49,456 nt of DNA from an uncultured Ruminococcus sp. (GTDB taxonomy: Bacteria > Bacillota > Clostridia > Monoglobales > Monoglobaceae), in the NCBI GenBank assembly GCA_902760955.1, contig CACWIG010000011.1, positions 1 through 49,456 of the forward strand, written 5' to 3'. The translations under genes were made by a program, and so were the position numbers. Numbering within the stretch: position 1 is the stretch's first letter; each line of letters opens with the position of its first letter. Shown here in pieces: positions 34,906-43,894 of the stretch. The notes beneath the pieces are model-generated. The model was not told the origin of the DNA. It searched no databases and saw only the letters and a list, made by a program, of their open reading frames with translations.

Positions 34906-35451
34906 TTGTCACGTATAGGAAATTCACCGATTGAAGTGCCTGCAGGCGTTACAGTTACAATCGGTACAAACAATGAAGTTACCGTAAAGGGTCCTAAGGG
35001 AGAGCTTTCAAGACAGTTCTCACAGGATATGATTATAGAACAGAACGGCAATATAATTGAAGTAAAGCGTCCTTCAGACAAGAAAGAGCACAGAGCTCTT
35101 CACGGTTTGACAAGAACTTTACTCAACAATATGATTGTCGGCACAAATGAACTATTTAAAAAGGAGCTTGAAATCAACGGTGTTGGTTACAGAGCTGCAA
35201 AACAGGGAAAGAAACTTGTAATGAACCTTGGTTATTCACATCAGGTAGAGATGGAAGAAATCGACGGAATTACAATTGATGTTCCTCAGCCGAACCAGAT
35301 AATCATTTCAGGTCCGGATAAACAAAAGGTTGGTCAGTTTGCGGCAAATGTTCGCGAGAAGAGACCGCCTGAGCCTTACAAGGGTAAAGGTATTAAATAC
35401 GTTGATGAACATATCAGACGTAAGGAAGGTAAGGCAGGTTCTAAGAAGTAA
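34906..35451 (+). CDS. rplF: 50S ribosomal protein L6
   Basis: 181 residues, two L6 repeats, [14 protein letters not shown] at the start and [13 protein letters not shown] near the end. The start codon is TTG, with AAAGGAGGAG about 7 bp upstream. Confidence 0.97.
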   Translation: MSRIGNSPIEVPAGVTVTIGTNNEVTVKGPKGELSRQFSQDMIIEQNGNIIEVKRPSDKKEHRALHGLTRTLLNNMIVGTNELFKKELEINGVGYRAAKQGKKLVMNLGYSHQVEMEEIDGITIDVPQPNQIIISGPDKQKVGQFAANVREKRPPEPYKGKGIKYVDEHIRRKEGKAGSKK

Positions 35452-35475
35452 TAGACCGTCAGGAGGTGTAACTTA

Positions 35476-35838
35476 ATGATTAAGAAGGTAAACAGTAATG
35501 TATCAAGACTTGCAAGACACGCAAGAGTTCGTAAAAAGGTTTCAGGAACAGCTGAAGTACCGAGATTGTGTGTATACAGAAGTCTTAAAAACATATACGC
35601 TCAAATCATTGATGATACAGCAGGTAAGACTTTGGTTTCTGCATCGTCTCTTGACGCAGAATTAAAGGCAAATTACGGCGGAAACAAGGACGCAGCAAAG
35701 GCTGTCGGTGCACTTGTTGCAAAGAAAGCATTAGCTGCCGGAATTTCTGAAGTTGTATTTGACAGAGGCGGATATGTATACCACGGCAGAGTTGCAGAAC
35801 TCGCTGAGGGAGCTCGCGAGGGCGGACTGAAATTCTAA
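35476..35838 (+). CDS. rplR: 50S ribosomal protein L18
   Basis: 120 residues with [24 protein letters not shown] and [12 protein letters not shown]; it binds 5S rRNA. AGGAGGTG precedes the ATG. Confidence 0.97.
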   Translation: MIKKVNSNVSRLARHARVRKKVSGTAEVPRLCVYRSLKNIYAQIIDDTAGKTLVSASSLDAELKANYGGNKDAAKAVGALVAKKALAAGISEVVFDRGGYVYHGRVAELAEGAREGGLKF

Positions 35839-35863
35839 TTTGTTTGAAAGAGGTGAAAGATTA

Positions 35864-36394
35864 ATGGCAGAGAAAGGCGAAATCACAAAGAAGCAGGAAC
35901 GCATTGAAGCAGATACCCTTGATTTGCAGGAAAAGATGGTACATCTTAACCGTGTTGCAAAGGTTGTAAAGGGCGGACGTACTTTCCGTTTCAGTGCTTT
36001 GATGGTTGTAGGCGACGGTAAAGGTCACGTTGGATGCGGAATGGGCAAAGCTGCTGAAATTCCCGATGCCATCCGTAAGGGTATAGATGACGCAAAGAAG
36101 AATATGATTACCGTTCCTATGTATAAGAGCACAATTCCTCACGAAATCATCGGTGAATCAGGTGCAGGAAGAGTTCTCTTAAAGCCGGCTGCAGAAGGTA
36201 CCGGTGTTATAGCGGGCGGTCCCGCACGTGCGGTACTTGAACTTGCAGGTATCAGAGATATAAGAACTAAATGTTTACGCAGCAATAATCCTAAGAATGT
36301 TGTTGCAGCTACGATTGAGGGACTTGCATCACTTAAGAGTGTTGAAGAGGTTTCTCAGCTTCGTGGTAAGAAACCGGAGGAAATCCTCGGTTAA
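35864..36394 (+). CDS. rpsE: 30S ribosomal protein S5
   Basis: 176 residues with the double-stranded RNA-binding fold: [31 protein letters not shown] and a C-terminal [19 protein letters not shown]. The ATG at 35864 has AGAGGTGA at proper distance; the TTG at 35840 lies directly after rplR and before that site, so it is rejected. Confidence 0.97.
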   Translation: MAEKGEITKKQERIEADTLDLQEKMVHLNRVAKVVKGGRTFRFSALMVVGDGKGHVGCGMGKAAEIPDAIRKGIDDAKKNMITVPMYKSTIPHEIIGESGAGRVLLKPAAEGTGVIAGGPARAVLELAGIRDIRTKCLRSNNPKNVVAATIEGLASLKSVEEVSQLRGKKPEEILG

Positions 36395-36423
36395 TTAAAA
36401 TATAAGGACAGGAGGGTTTATCC

Positions 36424-36603
36424 TTGGCTAATACGATTAAAATTACTCTTAAAAAGAGCACAATCGGATGCAAGAAAGACCAGATTGCAACAGTAGAAGC
36501 ACTTGGCCTTAAAAAAATCAGACAGAGTGTAGAACATCCTGATAATCCTCAAATAAGAGGAATGATATTCAAGGTAAAACACCTGGTTGAAGTATCCGAG
36601 TAA
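36424..36603 (+). CDS. rpmD: 50S ribosomal protein L30
   Basis: 59 residues, read directly from the gap between rpsE and rpl[20 protein letters not shown], then [18 protein letters not shown] and [12 protein letters not shown], a clear L30. The start codon is TTG with AGGAGGG 7-8 bp upstream. Its small size makes it easy to miss. Confidence 0.96.
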   Translation: MANTIKITLKKSTIGCKKDQIATVEALGLKKIRQSVEHPDNPQIRGMIFKVKHLVEVSE

Positions 36604-36673
36604 TTAATTTATGGAATGTTCGGGCAATGCCCGTAAAACTTTTATTTCGATAAAAAAGGAGGAGGTGTACTCA

Positions 36674-37114
36674 ATGAAACTTCACGAATTATCTCCGAGC
36701 GAAGGCTCTAAGAAAAAGGCTTTCAGAGTAGGCAGAGGTCACGGCAGCGGCAACGGTAAGACAGCAGGCAGAGGTCACAAGGGTCAGAATGCCAGAAGCG
36801 GCGGCGGTGTACGTCCGGGTTTTGAAGGCGGTCAGATGCCTATTTACAGAAGATTGCCGAAGCGTGGTTTTAATAACATTTTCGCTAAGAAATATGTTTC
36901 AATCAATGTTGAGATGCTCAATAATTTAGAAAATGGTACTGAGGTTACCGCTGAGGCATTAAAAGAGGCAGGTATCATCTCAAAGATTTGCGACGGAATA
37001 GTTATTCTCGGCAGAGGTGAGCTCGATAAGAAGCTGACTGTAAAGGCTAAAAGATTTAGTAAAACTGCGGCAGAGAAAATAGAGGCTGCCGGCGGAAAGG
37101 CTGAGGTGGTATAA
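36674..37114 (+). CDS. rplO: 50S ribosomal protein L15
   Basis: 146 residues: the glycine- and basic-rich N-terminus [19 protein letters not shown] and a globular C-terminal half. The ATG at 36674 follows AGGAGGTG; the open frame back to 36611 runs through a spacer with a small CGGGC/GCCCG hairpin (36621-36633) and is rejected. Confidence 0.96.
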   Translation: MKLHELSPSEGSKKKAFRVGRGHGSGNGKTAGRGHKGQNARSGGGVRPGFEGGQMPIYRRLPKRGFNNIFAKKYVSINVEMLNNLENGTEVTAEALKEAGIISKICDGIVILGRGELDKKLTVKAKRFSKTAAEKIEAAGGKAEVV

Positions 37115-37115
37115 G

Positions 37116-38396
37116 ATGTTCGAAACAATTAGAAATGCGTGGAAGATTGTTGATCTGAGAAAAAAGCTTATCTACACATTGATAATGTTAGTAATTTTCA
37201 GATTGGGCTCTTGTATACCTGTTCCGCTTCTTGATCCATCACAGATGAGTCAGCTTTTCAGCGGTGAAAATTCAATGTTCGGTTTTATAGACATAGTATC
37301 AGGTGGTGCGTTCCAGAATGCAACAATCTTTGCTATGGGTATTACACCGTACATTAACTCTTCGATTATTATGCAGCTTTTATGTGTGGCTATTCCTGCA
37401 CTTGAAAGAATGCAGCGCGAAGGTGAGGACGGTAGAAAAAAGATTGCTCAGATAATGAGATACGGAACGGTTGTTTTGGCTCTCATTCAGGCAATTGGAC
37501 TTTATTTCTTGCTTAAGAGCTATAACGCAGTTACAACCCCTGGTTTTGGTTCAGCTGTTGTTATTATCTCTACATTCACAGCAGGAACAGCGTTTCTTAT
37601 GTGGCTTGGTGAACAGATTACTGAAAAGGGTGTTGGTAACGGAATTTCCCTCATTATTTTTGCGGGTATCGTTTCAAGACTTCCAAGTATGTTCACATCA
37701 CTTTATGCATATGTAGAAGGCGGTACGCTTAATTGGATTATGGTGGCAGCCATTGTCGTATTTATGCTTTTAGTTGTTGCATTTGTTGTAATGATGAACG
37801 AAGCAGAGCGTCGTTTGCCTGTTCAGTATGCAAAACGTGTAGTAGGCAGAAAAATGTATGGCGGTCAAAGCACACACATACCGATTAAGGTTGCAGGTGC
37901 AGGCGTTATTCCTATTATTTTTGCTATGTCAATTATGGCATTCCCTGGTACTATTGCAAGCTTCTTCGGTAAGAGTGCAAGCAGCGGCGGTTTCTGGGGC
38001 GGATTTTTATGGGTATTCTCAGGTCAGTCTTGGGTATATGCTGTACTTTATTTCTTGCTTATTATATTCTTCACATATTTCTATACGGCAATTCAGTTCA
38101 ATCCGATTGAAATGTCAAATAATATGAAGAAGAATGGCGGTTTTATCCCAGGTATCAGACCTGGCAGACCGACATCGGATTACATTGCAAATACACTTTC
38201 TAAGGTTACTCTTGCAGGAGCATTCTTCTTAGGTATTATCGCAGTTATTCCGATATTTATGAACCTTGGATTACACATTTCCAACTTCTCAATCGGTGGT
38301 ACATCTCTCTTGATTGTAGTAGGTGTTGCACTTGAGACAGTTAAGGGAATTGAATCACAGATGCTTATGCGTCATTACAAAGGTTTTTTGGAGTAA
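37116..38396 (+). CDS. secY: Protein translocase subunit SecY
   Basis: Ten-helix channel of the Sec translocon, 426 residues. FETIRNAWKIVDLRKK opens it, the first periplasmic plug region and GMGITPYINSSIIMQLL follow, and the cytosolic loop has FNPIEMSNNMKKNGGFIPGIRPG. It starts one base after the rplO stop, so it is coupled to the ribosomal genes. A hairpin-rich spacer follows. Confidence 0.97.
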   Translation: MFETIRNAWKIVDLRKKLIYTLIMLVIFRLGSCIPVPLLDPSQMSQLFSGENSMFGFIDIVSGGAFQNATIFAMGITPYINSSIIMQLLCVAIPALERMQREGEDGRKKIAQIMRYGTVVLALIQAIGLYFLLKSYNAVTTPGFGSAVVIISTFTAGTAFLMWLGEQITEKGVGNGISLIIFAGIVSRLPSMFTSLYAYVEGGTLNWIMVAAIVVFMLLVVAFVVMMNEAERRLPVQYAKRVVGRKMYGGQSTHIPIKVAGAGVIPIIFAMSIMAFPGTIASFFGKSASSGGFWGGFLWVFSGQSWVYAVLYFLLIIFFTYFYTAIQFNPIEMSNNMKKNGGFIPGIRPGRPTSDYIANTLSKVTLAGAFFLGIIAVIPIFMNLGLHISNFSIGGTSLLIVVGVALETVKGIESQMLMRHYKGFLE

Positions 38397-38407
38397 ATTA
38401 AATAAAA

Positions 38408-38502
38408 CAGTTATTTTGTAGGGATTATCCCTGCAAAATAACTGTAAAATCTAAAAAGAGAGTAGAAACGCCACCTTTTTAGTCAGGTGAAGGTTCTGCT
38501 CT
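38408..38502 (+). other. Two large hairpins between secY and adk
   Basis: The first, CAGTTATTTTG-AGGG/CCCT-CAAAATAACTG (38408-38444), is a near-perfect 15-bp stem without a T tract. The second (about 38459-38502) pairs AGAGTAGAA with TTCTGCTCT outside and CACCT with AGGTG inside. They may slow or process the transcript between secY and adk. Confidence 0.5.
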
Positions 38503-38545
38503 ATCCGTTTATATGGAAATTAAGTTAAGGAGGAGTAATTTCATT

Positions 38546-39178
38546 ATGAAGCTTATATTATTAGCAGCACCTGGGGCAGGCAAAGGAACTCAGGCAGAAA
38601 AGTTGTGCGAACATTTCGGTATTCCTTCAATCTCAACAGGTGCAATACTCAGAAAGAATATTAAAGACGGAACAGAATTAGGTAAAATAGCTAAAACGTA
38701 TATTGACGATGGCAAACTCATTCCGGATGATATAATGATAAAGGTTATGGATGCTCGACTTGCAGAAGATGACTGTAAAAACGGATTTATACTTGACGGC
38801 TTCCCAAGGACACTTGCTCAGGCAGAAAAACTTGATGAGTCGGATATAAAAATCGACTATGTATTAAATATAGACGTACCTGACGAGGTAATTATAGATA
38901 GATTGTCAGGTAGATTAGAGTGCCCAAAATGCGGAACAACCTTCCATATTGAGCACAGAAAGCCAAAGGTTGACGGAATATGTGATAACTGCGGCGGAAA
39001 ATTGACTTGCAGAGAGGACGATAAGCCCGAAACAGTTAAGAGCAGGTTAAATGTTTATCACACTCAGACGGAACCCCTTATTGAATATTATGCAAGCAAG
39101 GGTATGTTGCGTACTGCTAAGGGTCAGAATGAAATTGCTGACACAACAGTTGAAGTGCTGAAGGCTCTTGGCGAGTAA
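38546..39178 (+). CDS. adk: Adenylate kinase
   Basis: Interconverts ATP+AMP and 2 ADP. 210 residues with the P-loop AAPGAGKGT at 7-15 (first Gly of the usual GAPGAGKGT is Ala), the DGFPRT segment near 84-89, and a zinc-type LID with C126, C129, C146 and C149, as in Gram-positive enzymes. The ATG at 38546 follows AAGGAGGAG; an earlier in-frame ATG at 38513 lies before that site. Confidence 0.96.
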   Translation: MKLILLAAPGAGKGTQAEKLCEHFGIPSISTGAILRKNIKDGTELGKIAKTYIDDGKLIPDDIMIKVMDARLAEDDCKNGFILDGFPRTLAQAEKLDESDIKIDYVLNIDVPDEVIIDRLSGRLECPKCGTTFHIEHRKPKVDGICDNCGGKLTCREDDKPETVKSRLNVYHTQTEPLIEYYASKGMLRTAKGQNEIADTTVEVLKALGE

Positions 39179-39236
39179 TAATTATTTTTCGGGCAGATAC
39201 TGCCCGAACTACATAACTGATTGAGGCTGTGATAAT

Positions 39237-39986
39237 ATGGTAACAATAAAATCAAAATCAGAAATTGAAAAGATGAAGGCGGCAGGTCTTGTAACCTATG
39301 GTGCGTTGTGTGCAGTCGAAGAAGCTGTCAAACCTGGAGTTACAACTGCTGAACTTGACAAAATTGCTGAGAAGTACATCAGATCCCAGGGTTGCACACC
39401 AAGCTTTAAAGGCTACGGCGGTTTTCCCGCAAGCATATGTGCAAGTGTAAATGACGAGATAATTCACGGTTTTCCAAGCTCACGTGTCCTTGAAGAAGGG
39501 GATATCATCTGTGTTGACGTAGGTGCGTGCTACAAAGGATATAACGGCGACGCGGCAAGGACTTTTGGCGTAGGTCAGATATCTGAGGAGGCGCAAAGAC
39601 TTATCGACGTTACAAAGCAGAGTTTTTTTGAAGGCTTGAATTACGTGCGTGATAATAACAGAATAAGGGATATATCGGCGGCTATTCAGAGCTACGTTGA
39701 GAAAAACGGATATTCTGTTTTGAGAAATTACTGCGGTCACGGTGTAGGTGCAGAAATGCACGAGGACCCTGAGATACCTAACTATGTGACTTCGGCAAGA
39801 GGCATCCGCATAAAGCCTGGTATGTGTCTTGCAATAGAACCTATGGTATGTCAGTTTGATCATCAAGTATATGTTGCGGATAATGATTGGACTGTTATAA
39901 CAAAGGACGGGGGATTGACAGCACATTATGAAAATTCTGTGCTTGTTACAAACGGAGAACCATATTTGCTCACTCTCCCGAAATAA
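39237..39986 (+). CDS. map: Type I methionine aminopeptidase
   Basis: Removes N-terminal Met from new proteins. 249 residues with the pita-bread fold signatures: VDVGACYKGYNGDAART with the two metal-binding Asp, HGVGAEMHEDP with the His ligand, and AIEPMV with a Glu ligand. A 9-bp hairpin (TTCGGGCAG/CTGCCCGAA, 39188-39208) lies between adk and map. Confidence 0.95.
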   Translation: MVTIKSKSEIEKMKAAGLVTYGALCAVEEAVKPGVTTAELDKIAEKYIRSQGCTPSFKGYGGFPASICASVNDEIIHGFPSSRVLEEGDIICVDVGACYKGYNGDAARTFGVGQISEEAQRLIDVTKQSFFEGLNYVRDNNRIRDISAAIQSYVEKNGYSVLRNYCGHGVGAEMHEDPEIPNYVTSARGIRIKPGMCLAIEPMVCQFDHQVYVADNDWTVITKDGGLTAHYENSVLVTNGEPYLLTLPK

Positions 39987-40006
39987 GAATTGCGGAGGTA
40001 TAGTTC

Positions 40007-40261
40007 GTGGTATCTGTTGGAGAGTTGGTGCTTTCCCTTTGCGGTCACGATAAGGGCGATTACTTTATTGTGACAGATGTGGCAGACGGATTTGTAACCA
40101 TCTGTGACGGCAAAAGAAGAAAGATTGCCAAAAACAAGAAAAAGAAAATTAAGCATATAAGACCTATGGGCTTGTATACAGAGATTATAAATAAAGTACC
40201 GCCATATGCGGTTGATGCAAATATCAGACGTGAGATAAAACGCTTGATAGAATTAATTTAA
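40007..40261 (+). CDS. KOW-domain RNA-binding protein
   Basis: 84 residues. SVGELVLSLCGHDKGDYFIV is a KOW-type N-terminus, followed by a basic patch (KRRKIAKNKKKKIKHIRP) and a helical tail. Homologues occupy the same place between map and infA in many Firmicutes; they resemble archaeal L14e and are presumed ribosome-associated. The start is GTG with GGAGGT 7 bp upstream. Confidence 0.88.
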   Translation: MVSVGELVLSLCGHDKGDYFIVTDVADGFVTICDGKRRKIAKNKKKKIKHIRPMGLYTEIINKVPPYAVDANIRREIKRLIELI

Positions 40262-40276
40262 GGGAGGGAGTTTTGT

Positions 40277-40495
40277 ATGTCAAAGGAAGACGTTTTGGAA
40301 GTTGAAGGAACCGTTCTTGAAGCGTTGCCGAATGCTATGTTTAAGGTAGAACTTGAAAACGGACATCAGATATTAGCACATATTTCAGGTAAATTAAGAA
40401 TGCATTTTATCAGAATTTTACCCGGAGATAAAGTTACGGTTGAAATATCACCATACGACCTTACAAAAGGAAGAATTACTTGGAGAGCGAAATAA
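40277..40495 (+). CDS. infA: Translation initiation factor IF-1
   Basis: 72 residues, one S1-type OB fold: [23 protein letters not shown] and [27 protein letters not shown], full length. GGAGGG precedes the ATG. In most Firmicutes rpmJ, rpsM, rpsK, rpsD, rpoA and rplQ come next; here a terminator and capA follow instead. Confidence 0.97.
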   Translation: MSKEDVLEVEGTVLEALPNAMFKVELENGHQILAHISGKLRMHFIRILPGDKVTVEISPYDLTKGRITWRAK

Positions 40496-40502
40496 GTGCG
40501 TG

Positions 40503-40529
40503 AAAAAGTCGGGTTTGTCCCGACTTTTT
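40503..40529 (+). terminator. Rho-independent terminator after infA
   Basis: AAAAAGTCGGG pairs perfectly with CCCGACTTTTT around a 5-nt loop. It ends the ribosomal operon 8 bp after infA. Confidence 0.92.
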
Positions 40530-40548
40530 ACTCTGTTGGGAGGAAACT

Positions 40549-41679
40549 ATGTCTATTATAAAAAAGATTATTCTGTTTTTTGTTATTTTTGGCTTAGGGG
40601 TGCTTATATGTGCCTGCGGAGGAAGTGCAGATAAGCCGTCGGTAAAGGCAAACAAAAATGAGATGGAAACAGAAAAAAAGATTACAATTACTTGTGCAGG
40701 GGATTGTACACTTGGAACAGATGTAAACTTTGGCGGCGGTACATTGCCTGACGAGGTGGAAAATCAAAACTATGATTACAGTTACTTTTTGAAAAATGTC
40801 CAGCCGTATTTTGCAAATGATGATTTGACAATAGTGAATTTTGAGGGAACTCTGACCGAAAGGGGAGCACGTCAGGATAAAACATTTGCGTTTAAGGGTA
40901 ACCCTGAATATACAGAAATACTGACAAGGGGTTCTGTGGAGGCGGTAACACTTGCCAACAATCACAGTAAGGATTACGGCAGCGTCAGCCAGGAGGACAC
41001 TAAGAAATATCTTGAGGATGCAGGTGTAGTCTGGTTTGAGAATTTGAACACCAAGGTAATTGATGTAAACGGAATTAAAGTTGGTCTTGTTGGCTTGTAC
41101 GATTTGGATAAGAGTGCTGAGGGTAATATGCCAAAAGCCATAGAACAGGTTAAAAACGGCGGAGCAGAACTGATTTTGGTTCAGATACATTGGGGAATTG
41201 AAGGCGAAAACTACCCTGAGGCAGAGCAGAAAACACTTGCTCACAAGGCGATAGATATGGGTGCAGACCTGGTTATAGGGCATCATCCCCACGTGTTGCA
41301 GGGATTGGAGTGCTACAACGGCAGAATGATAGCGTATAGTATGGGTAACTTTTGCTTTGGCGGCAACCAAAATCCAAGAGATAAGGACAGTATGATATAT
41401 CAACAGACCTTTACAGTCAAGGGCGGAAAAGTTGTCGGATATGATGATTACAAGGTGATACCCTGTTCGATTTCCTCAACAACATCAAGAAATAACTATC
41501 AGCCAACTCCGTCAAGCGGAAGCGAGAGGGAAAGAATTGCAAATAAAATACAAAGGTTTTCTGATGGCTTGGGAAGTATAAAAGTCAAATTTGAAGGCGA
41601 AAACGGAACAGAAAATGCAAAATCATCTGATGATAAGGCAGAAAAACCAATTGAGGATGATAATACAATGATATTATAA
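40549..41679 (+). CDS. CapA-family lipoprotein
   Basis: 376 residues. A lipoprotein signal (KKIILFF, hydrophobic core, LICAC with Cys near 23) is followed by a CapA/PgsA-type metallophosphatase-like domain: TCAGDCTLGTD, NFEGTL, VTLANNHSKDYG, and QIHWGIE with GADLVIGHHPHVLQG. Members act in poly-gamma-glutamate or exopolysaccharide surface synthesis, but the other pgs/cap genes are absent, so the exact role is open. A low-complexity acidic tail ends it. It has GGGAGG upstream but no clear promoter after the infA terminator, so it may rely on read-through. Confidence 0.85.
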   Translation: MSIIKKIILFFVIFGLGVLICACGGSADKPSVKANKNEMETEKKITITCAGDCTLGTDVNFGGGTLPDEVENQNYDYSYFLKNVQPYFANDDLTIVNFEGTLTERGARQDKTFAFKGNPEYTEILTRGSVEAVTLANNHSKDYGSVSQEDTKKYLEDAGVVWFENLNTKVIDVNGIKVGLVGLYDLDKSAEGNMPKAIEQVKNGGAELILVQIHWGIEGENYPEAEQKTLAHKAIDMGADLVIGHHPHVLQGLECYNGRMIAYSMGNFCFGGNQNPRDKDSMIYQQTFTVKGGKVVGYDDYKVIPCSISSTTSRNNYQPTPSSGSERERIANKIQRFSDGLGSIKVKFEGENGTENAKSSDDKAEKPIEDDNTMIL

Positions 41680-41710
41680 AGATAAATTTTAAGAGATTAG
41701 GTAAAAATAC

Positions 41711-41739
41711 TTGACTTTTATTAAAAAACGTGATAAAAT
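41711..41739 (+). promoter_or_regulatory. Promoter of rpmH-rnpA
   Basis: TTGACT (41711-41716), 17 bp, TAAAAT (41734-41739). AGAAGGAGGGG lies before rpmH. Confidence 0.75.
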
Positions 41740-41796
41740 AATATAGATTTTCGTGTGAAATAATTTAATACTTACTATATAGAAGGAGGGGTAGGA

Positions 41797-41931
41797 ATGC
41801 TTAGAACATACCAACCTAAAAAGAGACATCGTGCAAAGGAACACGGTTTCAGAAAGAGAATGAGCACTAAAAATGGTCGCAAAGTCTTAGCAAGAAGAAG
41901 ACTTAAGGGCAGAAAGAAGCTGTCCGCATAA
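41797..41931 (+). CDS. rpmH: 50S ribosomal protein L34
   Basis: 44 residues, read directly: [21 protein letters not shown], then [22 protein letters not shown]. It matches L34 throughout. It heads the conserved rpmH-rnpA-yidD-yidC-jag cluster. In many Firmicutes that cluster borders oriC and dnaA on the rpmH side; here the ribosomal operon and capA lie there. Confidence 0.97.
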   Translation: MLRTYQPKKRHRAKEHGFRKRMSTKNGRKVLARRRLKGRKKLSA

Positions 41932-41953
41932 AAGACGCTTCGGGCGTCTTTTT
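41931..41953 (+). terminator. Terminator or attenuator between rpmH and rnpA
   Basis: AAAGACGC/GCGTCTTT stem with a TTCGG loop, then TTT. It would limit read-through from rpmH into rnpA, matching the higher demand for L34. Confidence 0.8.
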
Positions 41954-42009
41954 GTCTATATGGAAAATTTATTATAATATTTTCCAATTAAATATTTAAG
42001 AGTGAAAAT

Positions 42010-42348
42010 ATGTCAAAAATTATCAGCTTAAAAAGAAATTCGGATTTTCAAAGGTTGTACCGCAAGGGCAAAAGTGTGGTCAGACCCACAATGGTTGTGT
42101 ACTCTGCCACAGGCAAAAAAGGTAAGATTAGGCTCGGAATAACGGCGAGCAAGAAAATCGGCGGAGCTGTATCAAGAAATCGTGCCAAGCGCAGAATACG
42201 AGAGCTGTTCAGGATTGCCAAAGATGGTTTTATATCAGGAAAAGATGTTTGTATTGTTGCGAGGACAGCTATAATTTCTGCAGATGCGGCAAAGGTAAAA
42301 AAGGATTTTGACTCTGCCGTAGCTGAATTAGGTCTTAAAGAGAATTGA
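42010..42348 (+). CDS. rnpA: Ribonuclease P protein component
   Basis: 112 residues. The RNR motif region [14 protein letters not shown] is present, with KKIGGAV before it; the protein helps RNase P RNA process pre-tRNA 5' ends. GAGTGA lies before the ATG. yidD follows after 4 bp. Confidence 0.96.
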   Translation: MSKIISLKRNSDFQRLYRKGKSVVRPTMVVYSATGKKGKIRLGITASKKIGGAVSRNRAKRRIRELFRIAKDGFISGKDVCIVARTAIISADAAKVKKDFDSAVAELGLKEN

Positions 42349-42352
42349 TATT

Positions 42353-42559
42353 ATGAAAAAAATTTTGATTGGCGGTATTAAGTTTTATCAAAAACATATC
42401 TCGCCGCTTAAGGGTTCCTGTTGCAGATTTTATCCGACTTGTTCGCAGTATGCAATTATGGCTATTGAAAAGTATGGAGTTTGCAAAGGCGTTTTAAAAG
42501 CGATTTTAAGAATAATCAGATGCAATCCGTTAAACGATGGCGGAATTGATTATCCGTAA
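42353..42559 (+). CDS. yidD: Membrane protein insertion efficiency factor YidD
   Basis: 68 residues with [23 protein letters not shown] and the C-terminal [11 protein letters not shown], full length. It is thought to assist YidC. A MITE-like element begins with the base after its stop codon. Confidence 0.95.
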   Translation: MKKILIGGIKFYQKHISPLKGSCCRFYPTCSQYAIMAIEKYGVCKGVLKAILRIIRCNPLNDGGIDYP

Positions 42560-42834
42560 TTAGGGTGAAAGTACAAATCCGAACCTGCCAAAAACAATTA
42601 ATTTAGGCATTTTTCGGCTTGTCGTCTTTGATAGGCGTCAGCCTATCTGCATCCTCCGCACCAAAATCTGCTCAAAATTAACAAGTTTTTGGTCGGAGAA
42701 TTTTGAAAGAGGAAATTTTTGGTTTATCAAGGCAAAAGCGGAGGTAATCCTGACGGATTACCGAGCATTTTAACGCAGATAAAACGTAAACTTACCTTTC
42801 AAAATCACGGTTCGGATTTATACTATCACCCTAA
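42560..42834. mobile_element. 275-bp MITE-like element between yidD and yidC
   Basis: The terminal inverted repeats are 26 bp: TTAGGGTGAAAGTACAAATC plus CGAACC at 42560-42585, and the complement at 42809-42834, matching at 24 of 26 positions. The interior has two perfect hairpins, GATAGGC-GTCA-GCCTATC (42630-42647) and GGTAATCC-TGAC-GGATTACC (42743-42762), and no ORF of its own. No transposase is present, and a target-site duplication is not evident. It explains why the yidC frame appears 49 codons too long. Confidence 0.85.
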
Positions 42835-42865
42835 CCACAACATTCGTACTAAGGAGGAAGATACA

Positions 42866-43894
42866 TTGTCCTACATAATGATGCTACTCGGGTGGGTGCT
42901 TAAAATATGCAGTGTTCTCACGGGGAATTATGGTATTGCTTTAATTTTGTTCACCGTTTTGATTAAGGTGTTGCTTATGCCTTTGACGGTGAAACAGCAA
43001 AGGTCTATGCTTAAAACTCAAAAAATTCAGCCTCTGATGATGGAAATTCAGCAGAAGTATGCCAACGATAAAGAAAAGCTGAACCAAGAAACAATGAAGC
43101 TTTATCAGAAGTATAAGATAAATCCTATGAGTGGTTGCTTGCCGATGTTGATACAGCTTCCTATCTTAATGATGCTTTATTGGGTTGTCAGAAAGCCTGT
43201 TGTATATATTATGGGCTTTGGTGCAGATGACGTTTGGAGAATAGTAAGTGCAGTTGTTGAGTGGGCAGAGGGTGATCCCACACGTATGCAGACTTTTATG
43301 TCTGCCCTCGGTATAGACTCCCTCAATCAATTGACGGATAATGCCTATAAGATGTTTGGTATGTATGAAATTCAGATTGCAAGATTTTTGCATATGAATC
43401 CTGAGATTATGGCAAACCATTGGATTACCGAAACAGGCAAAAACCTGACTATAATCAACTTTGATTTCTTAGGTCTTGATTTGTCACAAACACCTAATTT
43501 AAGTGCATTCTTAAAATTGTTTATTGGAAGAATAGATGGTATTACGGCGCAGACGGCAGGGTTATGGATTATACCTGCATTGTCGGGTGTGAGTGCATAT
43601 GCTTCATCTAAGCTCTCTCAGGCAATGCAGCCTCAGCAACAGCCACAGGTGGATAAAGACGGCAATGAGGTATCAAACCCAATGAAGGGTATGATGGTTA
43701 TGATGCCGCTTATGTCGGCTTGGTTTGCATTTACCTTGCCTGCTGCAATCGGCTTGTATTGGATAGTAAGTAATGTTCTTGCCATAGCACAGACGCTTGT
43801 TTTAAATAAGATTATTAATCCTGGAATTACGGATGAACAGATAGAAGGAGAGGTTATTAATGCCAAGAAAAATAGAAAAAAGCGCAAAAAGTAA
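42866..43894 (+). CDS. yidC: Membrane protein insertase YidC/OxaA
   Basis: 342 residues. It starts with a membrane helix (MLLGWVLKICSVLTGNYG), then ALILFTVLIKVLLMPLTVKQQRSMLKTQKIQP, the coiled cytosolic hairpin (KYANDKEKLNQETMKLYQKYKINPMSGCLP) and helices to a basic tail (KKNRKKRKK). TTG at 42866 with AAGGAGG 8-9 bp upstream is the start; the open frame back to 42719 belongs to the MITE. The end overlaps jag by 35 bp. Confidence 0.93.
   Translation: MSYIMMLLGWVLKICSVLTGNYGIALILFTVLIKVLLMPLTVKQQRSMLKTQKIQPLMMEIQQKYANDKEKLNQETMKLYQKYKINPMSGCLPMLIQLPILMMLYWVVRKPVVYIMGFGADDVWRIVSAVVEWAEGDPTRMQTFMSALGIDSLNQLTDNAYKMFGMYEIQIARFLHMNPEIMANHWITETGKNLTIINFDFLGLDLSQTPNLSAFLKLFIGRIDGITAQTAGLWIIPALSGVSAYASSKLSQAMQPQQQPQVDKDGNEVSNPMKGMMVMMPLMSAWFAFTLPAAIGLYWIVSNVLAIAQTLVLNKIINPGITDEQIEGEVINAKKNRKKRKK

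Noticed and set aside
40594..41403. 269-codon antisense ORF over capA
   Set aside because: The sense strand has a lipoprotein signal, CapA motifs and a ribosome binding site; the antisense product has no recognisable domain.
42719..42865. 49-residue N-terminal extension of YidC
   Set aside because: Most of it is encoded by the MITE-like element; a TTG with AAGGAGG at 42866 gives the usual N-terminus.
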